DNA of 9,082 bases from contig JAJFUG010000216.1 of assembly GCA_021372515.1 (NCBI GenBank), positions 1-9,082 on the forward strand, in the 5' to 3' direction. The translations under genes were made by a program, and so were the position numbers. The DNA is from a bacterium (lineage in GTDB: Bacteria; Gemmatimonadota; Glassbacteria; GWA2-58-10). The notes beneath the pieces are model-generated. The model was not told the origin of the DNA. It saw nothing but the letters and a program-made list of their open reading frames with translations, and did no database searches. Every line of letters begins with the position of its first letter. The first letter of the stretch is position 1. Positions 7,847 through 9,082 of the stretch are shown here, piece by piece.

Positions 7847-8440
7847 ATGGAAAGTTTTTCCACAGAATTAATCTCTGTTCTTCAGTTTCTTTTACCCGGT
7901 TTCGTTACAGCTTGGGTTTTCTATGGATTGACCTCATTCCCTATTCCTTCAAAGTTTGAAAGGGTAGTACAGGCACTGGTATTTACTATTATCATTCAGT
8001 TTTGTGTTTTATCAGAAAAATGGATAGTTTTAAAAATTGGGAGTTATTTTTCGTACGGAGAATGGAACAATTACTCCGAGATATTTTATTCAGTATTGAC
8101 TGCACTTTTTATTGGCGTTATCTTTGCTTATCTTTCAAACAGCGATAAACTACATAAAATTGCAAGAGATTGTGGAATCACCAGAGAAACTTCTTATCCT
8201 TCTGAATGGTTTGGCACCTTCTTAAACAATAGAACTTTTGTCGTGCTTCATCTAAAGGACGAAAGACGGTTACGTGGTTGGCCAAGTGCATGGCCTTCAG
8301 ATCCCAATAAGGGTCATTTTGTTCTTGAGGAAGCATCATGGATTCCTGATATAGAGAGCGACAAAGAAATACCTTTAGACGGTGTTAAATCAATTATGAT
8401 TAATGTCAAGGATGTTTATTGGGTAGAGTTCTTAAAATAG
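7847..8440 (+). CDS. DUF6338-like membrane protein of unknown function
   Basis: 197 aa protein, function unknown. Three hydrophobic helices are visible at about 9-29 (FLLPGFVTAWVFYGL), 39-60 (VQALVFTIIIQFCV) and 79-97 (FYSVLTALFIGVIFAYL). A soluble domain of about 100 residues follows, with WFGTFLNNRTFVVLHLKDE (121-139), a GW at 144-145, and the closing NVKDVYWVEFLK. The overall plan (helical N-terminus with an LPGF motif, then a small domain containing a Vv.L.d...GW core and ending in a beta strand) agrees with my knowledge of the DUF6338 family; I could not run a profile search. Codon use and composition are AT-rich, in sharp contrast to all upstream genes, which points to recent transfer. 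ATG 7847 has a weak AGAAG at 7837-7841 five bases upstream. A Pro-rich small ORF begins 14 bp after its stop. No catalytic motif is recognisable. Confidence 0.75.
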   Translation: MESFSTELISVLQFLLPGFVTAWVFYGLTSFPIPSKFERVVQALVFTIIIQFCVLSEKWIVLKIGSYFSYGEWNNYSEIFYSVLTALFIGVIFAYLSNSDKLHKIARDCGITRETSYPSEWFGTFLNNRTFVVLHLKDERRLRGWPSAWPSDPNKGHFVLEEASWIPDIESDKEIPLDGVKSIMINVKDVYWVEFLK

Positions 8441-8454
8441 CAGTGAGGTGAAAA

Positions 8455-8586
8455 ATGGGAATGAAAGCACCTATCCCGTTCCATCAGCGAGGGCCAGATT
8501 CGCCACAGACCGGGGTAAACCCGTCGGCACCACCCAACAGGCCGCCTACCCCACCTCCGCCACCTTCGCCTCCGAGGCGGCCATAG
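8455..8586 (+). CDS. Small proline-rich ORF (43 aa), function unknown
   Basis: A 43-codon ORF starting 14 bp after the DUF6338-like stop. GAGG at 8445-8448, six bases before ATG 8455, is one of the best ribosome sites in the window. The peptide begins MGMKAPIPFHQRGPDSPQTG and ends in a tail dominated by Pro (about 10 of the last 14 residues, including a run of five) followed by Arg-Arg-Pro. It has no hydrophobic segment, no cysteine, and no signal peptide. It sits between a gene and a strong terminator-like hairpin, so it is probably the second gene of a two-gene transcript. It is shorter than many gene callers accept. The proline run could itself slow ribosomes and require EF-P. It could be a chance ORF in GC-rich DNA; the ribosome site, spacing and terminator argue against that. 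I do not recognise a family. Confidence 0.5.
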   Translation: MGMKAPIPFHQRGPDSPQTGVNPSAPPNRPPTPPPPPSPPRRP

Positions 8587-8600
8587 TGGTGACGGCATTT

Positions 8601-8640
8601 AAAACGTAGAGGGGCACGGTGCACCGTGCCCCGTTTTTTC
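8601..8640 (+). terminator. Rho-independent terminator built on a 22 bp palindrome
   Basis: The segment 8611-8632 is a perfect palindrome with centre GTGCAC and GGGGC/GCCCC ends, followed by G and six T (8634-8639). Upstream AAAACG (8601-8606) mirrors CGTTTT, so the hairpin has A-rich and U-rich flanks and could stop transcription from both sides. It lies 14 bp after the small ORF and would end the DUF6338-like transcript. Its GGGC...GCCC layout resembles two further palindromes in the repeat island, so it may have been recruited from a repeat. Confidence 0.75.
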
Positions 8641-8647
8641 TACTGCA

Positions 8648-8723
8648 AAACTGCTACCCCACCCTGTTTCCCCCTTTTCTAAGGGGGATTAAAAGCTCAC
8701 AGCCCGAGCCTTTGGAAAATCCG
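8648..8723. repeat. 76 bp direct repeat, copy 1
   Basis: Aligns without gaps to 9005-9080 at an offset of 357 bases. By eye 70 of 76 positions agree, with differences at 8658, 8659, 8661 and 8697-8699. It contains the hairpin CCCCCTT-TTCT-AAGGGGG (8670-8687) followed by GATTAAAAGC, and then CAGCCCGAGCCTTTGG with GAAAATCCG. No protein coding is apparent. Together with the reverse-oriented arm at 8738-8759 it forms a small inverted-repeat element. Confidence 0.9.
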
Positions 8724-8741
8724 AGCGGAGCCGTTAAAATT

Positions 8742-8759
8742 CCCCCTTAACAAAGGGGG
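8742..8759. repeat. C5T2/A2G5 hairpin, inverted partner of 8670-8690
   Basis: CCCCCTT (8742-8748), loop AACA, AAGGGGG (8753-8759). Preceded by TTAAAATT, it reads as the reverse complement of the AAGGGGGATTAAAA arm of the direct repeat. The pair therefore flanks an interior of about 47 bases (8691-8737) like the ends of a MITE or a REP-type doublet. Confidence 0.7.
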
Positions 8760-8760
8760 T

Positions 8761-8775
8761 GCCTGCAAAGCAGGC
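8761..8775. repeat. Perfect 6 bp stem hairpin GCCTGC-AAA-GCAGGC
   Basis: A perfect inverted repeat with a three-base loop, placed one base after the hairpin at 8742-8759 and followed by a G run and then TTGTACG. No T-run follows, so it is not a terminator on the plus strand. It seems to be one more module of the repeat island. Confidence 0.6.
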
Positions 8776-8819
8776 GGGGGTTGTACGTTCCATGACACCC
8801 CGCAGCGTGCCCCACTTAC

Positions 8820-8839
8820 GGGCGAGACATGTCTCGCCC
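8820..8839. repeat. Perfect 20 bp palindrome, GGGC-GCCC frame
   Basis: GGGCGAGACA followed by its exact reverse complement TGTCTCGCCC, then CCTAC. The frame GGGC...GCCC and the following CTAC are shared with 8963-8982, but the inner bases differ. It could form a cruciform or RNA hairpin; no gene is nearby on either strand. Confidence 0.8.
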
Positions 8840-8862
8840 CTACGAAAAAGCCGGGCGACCGT

Positions 8863-8949
8863 CCCCCCCCCTTTAGCAAAGGGGGGTTAGGGGGGATTTA
8901 ATCCAATCAACAACTCGAATCCCCCTCGATCCCCCTTTGGAAAAGGGGG
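8863..8949. repeat. MITE-like imperfect inverted repeat with hairpin-bearing arms
   Basis: The left arm (8867-8897) and right arm (8917-8949) are near reverse complements around a 19 bp AT-richer centre (8898-8916). The left arm contains its own hairpin: a C/T stem at 8866-8874, loop AGC, A/G stem at 8878-8886, followed by TTAGGGGGATT. The right arm begins AATCCCCCT and contains cccccttt (8930-8937), loop GGAA, aaaggggg (8942-8949). Its size of about 85 bp and lack of coding are those of a non-autonomous or REP-like element. Target-site duplications are not evident. Confidence 0.75.
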
Positions 8950-8962
8950 AGGGAAAAGCAAA

Positions 8963-8982
8963 GGGCACGGCATGCCGCGCCC
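8963..8982. repeat. 20 bp near-perfect palindrome, GGGC-GCCC frame
   Basis: GGGCACGGCA followed by TGCCGCGCCC, one mismatched pair, and then CTAC. Same frame as 8820-8839. The first eight bases also resemble the terminator palindrome at 8611-8632 (GGGCACGG), so the three appear to be diverged members of one module family. Confidence 0.7.
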
Positions 8983-9004
8983 CTACATTCCACTCGACCG
9001 CGCC

Positions 9005-9080
9005 AAACTGCTACAACCCCCTGTTTCCCCCTTTTCTAAGGGGGATTAAAAGCCTTCAGCCCGAGCCTTTGGAAAATCCG
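9005..9080. repeat. 76 bp direct repeat, copy 2 (reaches the window edge)
   Basis: Second copy of the segment at 8648-8723, identical for CTGTTT plus the hairpin and GATTAAAAGC, and again from 9057 to 9080. The inverted partner arm expected after it would lie outside the window, so this is probably a cut-off element and the island continues downstream. Confidence 0.85.
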
Positions 9081-9082
9081 TA

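Larger units (their letters stand above)
8587..9082. other. Non-coding repeat island
   Basis: About 500 bases downstream of the small ORF hold no gene I can support. The content is a terminator, two direct-repeat copies, at least four C5-T2/3 to A2/3-G5 hairpins, three GGGC-GCCC palindromes and short unique spacers. A minus-strand reading frame through 8697-8879 is made of repeat sequence only. No transposase, integrase, tRNA or attachment core is seen. Confidence 0.75.

Noticed and set aside
8416-8598. 60-codon minus-strand frame opposite the small Pro-rich ORF
   Set aside because: Arg/Trp-rich antisense of the Pro-rich tail. The plus-strand ORF has the better ribosome site and context.
8697-8879. 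60-codon minus-strand frame in the repeat island
   Set aside because: Composed entirely of repeat modules; such frames are often miscalled as hypothetical proteins. No good ribosome site and no domain.
8648-9080. CRISPR array
   Set aside because: Only two copies of the long repeat 357 bases apart, with other repeats between them; no regular spacer length and no cas genes.

Overview
The window is high-GC bacterial chromosome for about its first 7.8 kb, followed by a short AT-rich insertion and a non-coding repeat island. All supported genes are on the plus strand. The gene set (RarA, an Uup-like ABC-F ATPase, HflX, PdxJ, a YqeK-type HD hydrolase, a LytR_C-domain membrane protein, ribokinase) is ordinary bacterial housekeeping. 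PdxJ indicates the DXP-dependent vitamin B6 route, which suits a Gram-negative bacterium. Strong GC bias plus the C5-T3/A3-G5 hairpin repeats resemble those in uncultured FCB-type lineages. That placement is inference; nothing here fixes the phylum.

Layout: rarA (86-1522), ABC-F (1519-3462), hflX (3455-4744) and pdxJ (4737-5450) form one tightly packed run with 4-8 bp overlaps, so they are probably co-transcribed and translationally coupled. yqeK (5461-6078) follows after 10 bp. A 100 bp gap with a possible promoter precedes a LytR_C-domain protein (6179-6856), and rbsK (6884-7789) follows 27 bp later. Base composition then changes abruptly. A consensus-like promoter overlapping the rbsK stop leads into a three-helix membrane protein of DUF6338 type (7847-8440). 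Fourteen bases later comes a 43-codon proline-rich small ORF with a strong ribosome binding site (8455-8586), and then a hairpin terminator built on a perfect 22 bp palindrome. From about 8600 to the window end the DNA is a mosaic of short palindromes and a 76 bp direct repeat, the second copy of which runs to the window edge.

Functionally the first operon has a stress and quality-control flavour: stalled replication forks (RarA), stalled or stress-damaged ribosomes (ABC-F, HflX), Ap4A turnover (YqeK) and PLP supply (PdxJ). The part most likely to hold something undescribed is the AT-rich DUF6338-like gene plus the small Pro-rich ORF. It looks like a self-contained, horizontally acquired two-gene cassette with its own promoter and terminator, parked beside a repeat island. 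Its function is unknown and I assign none.
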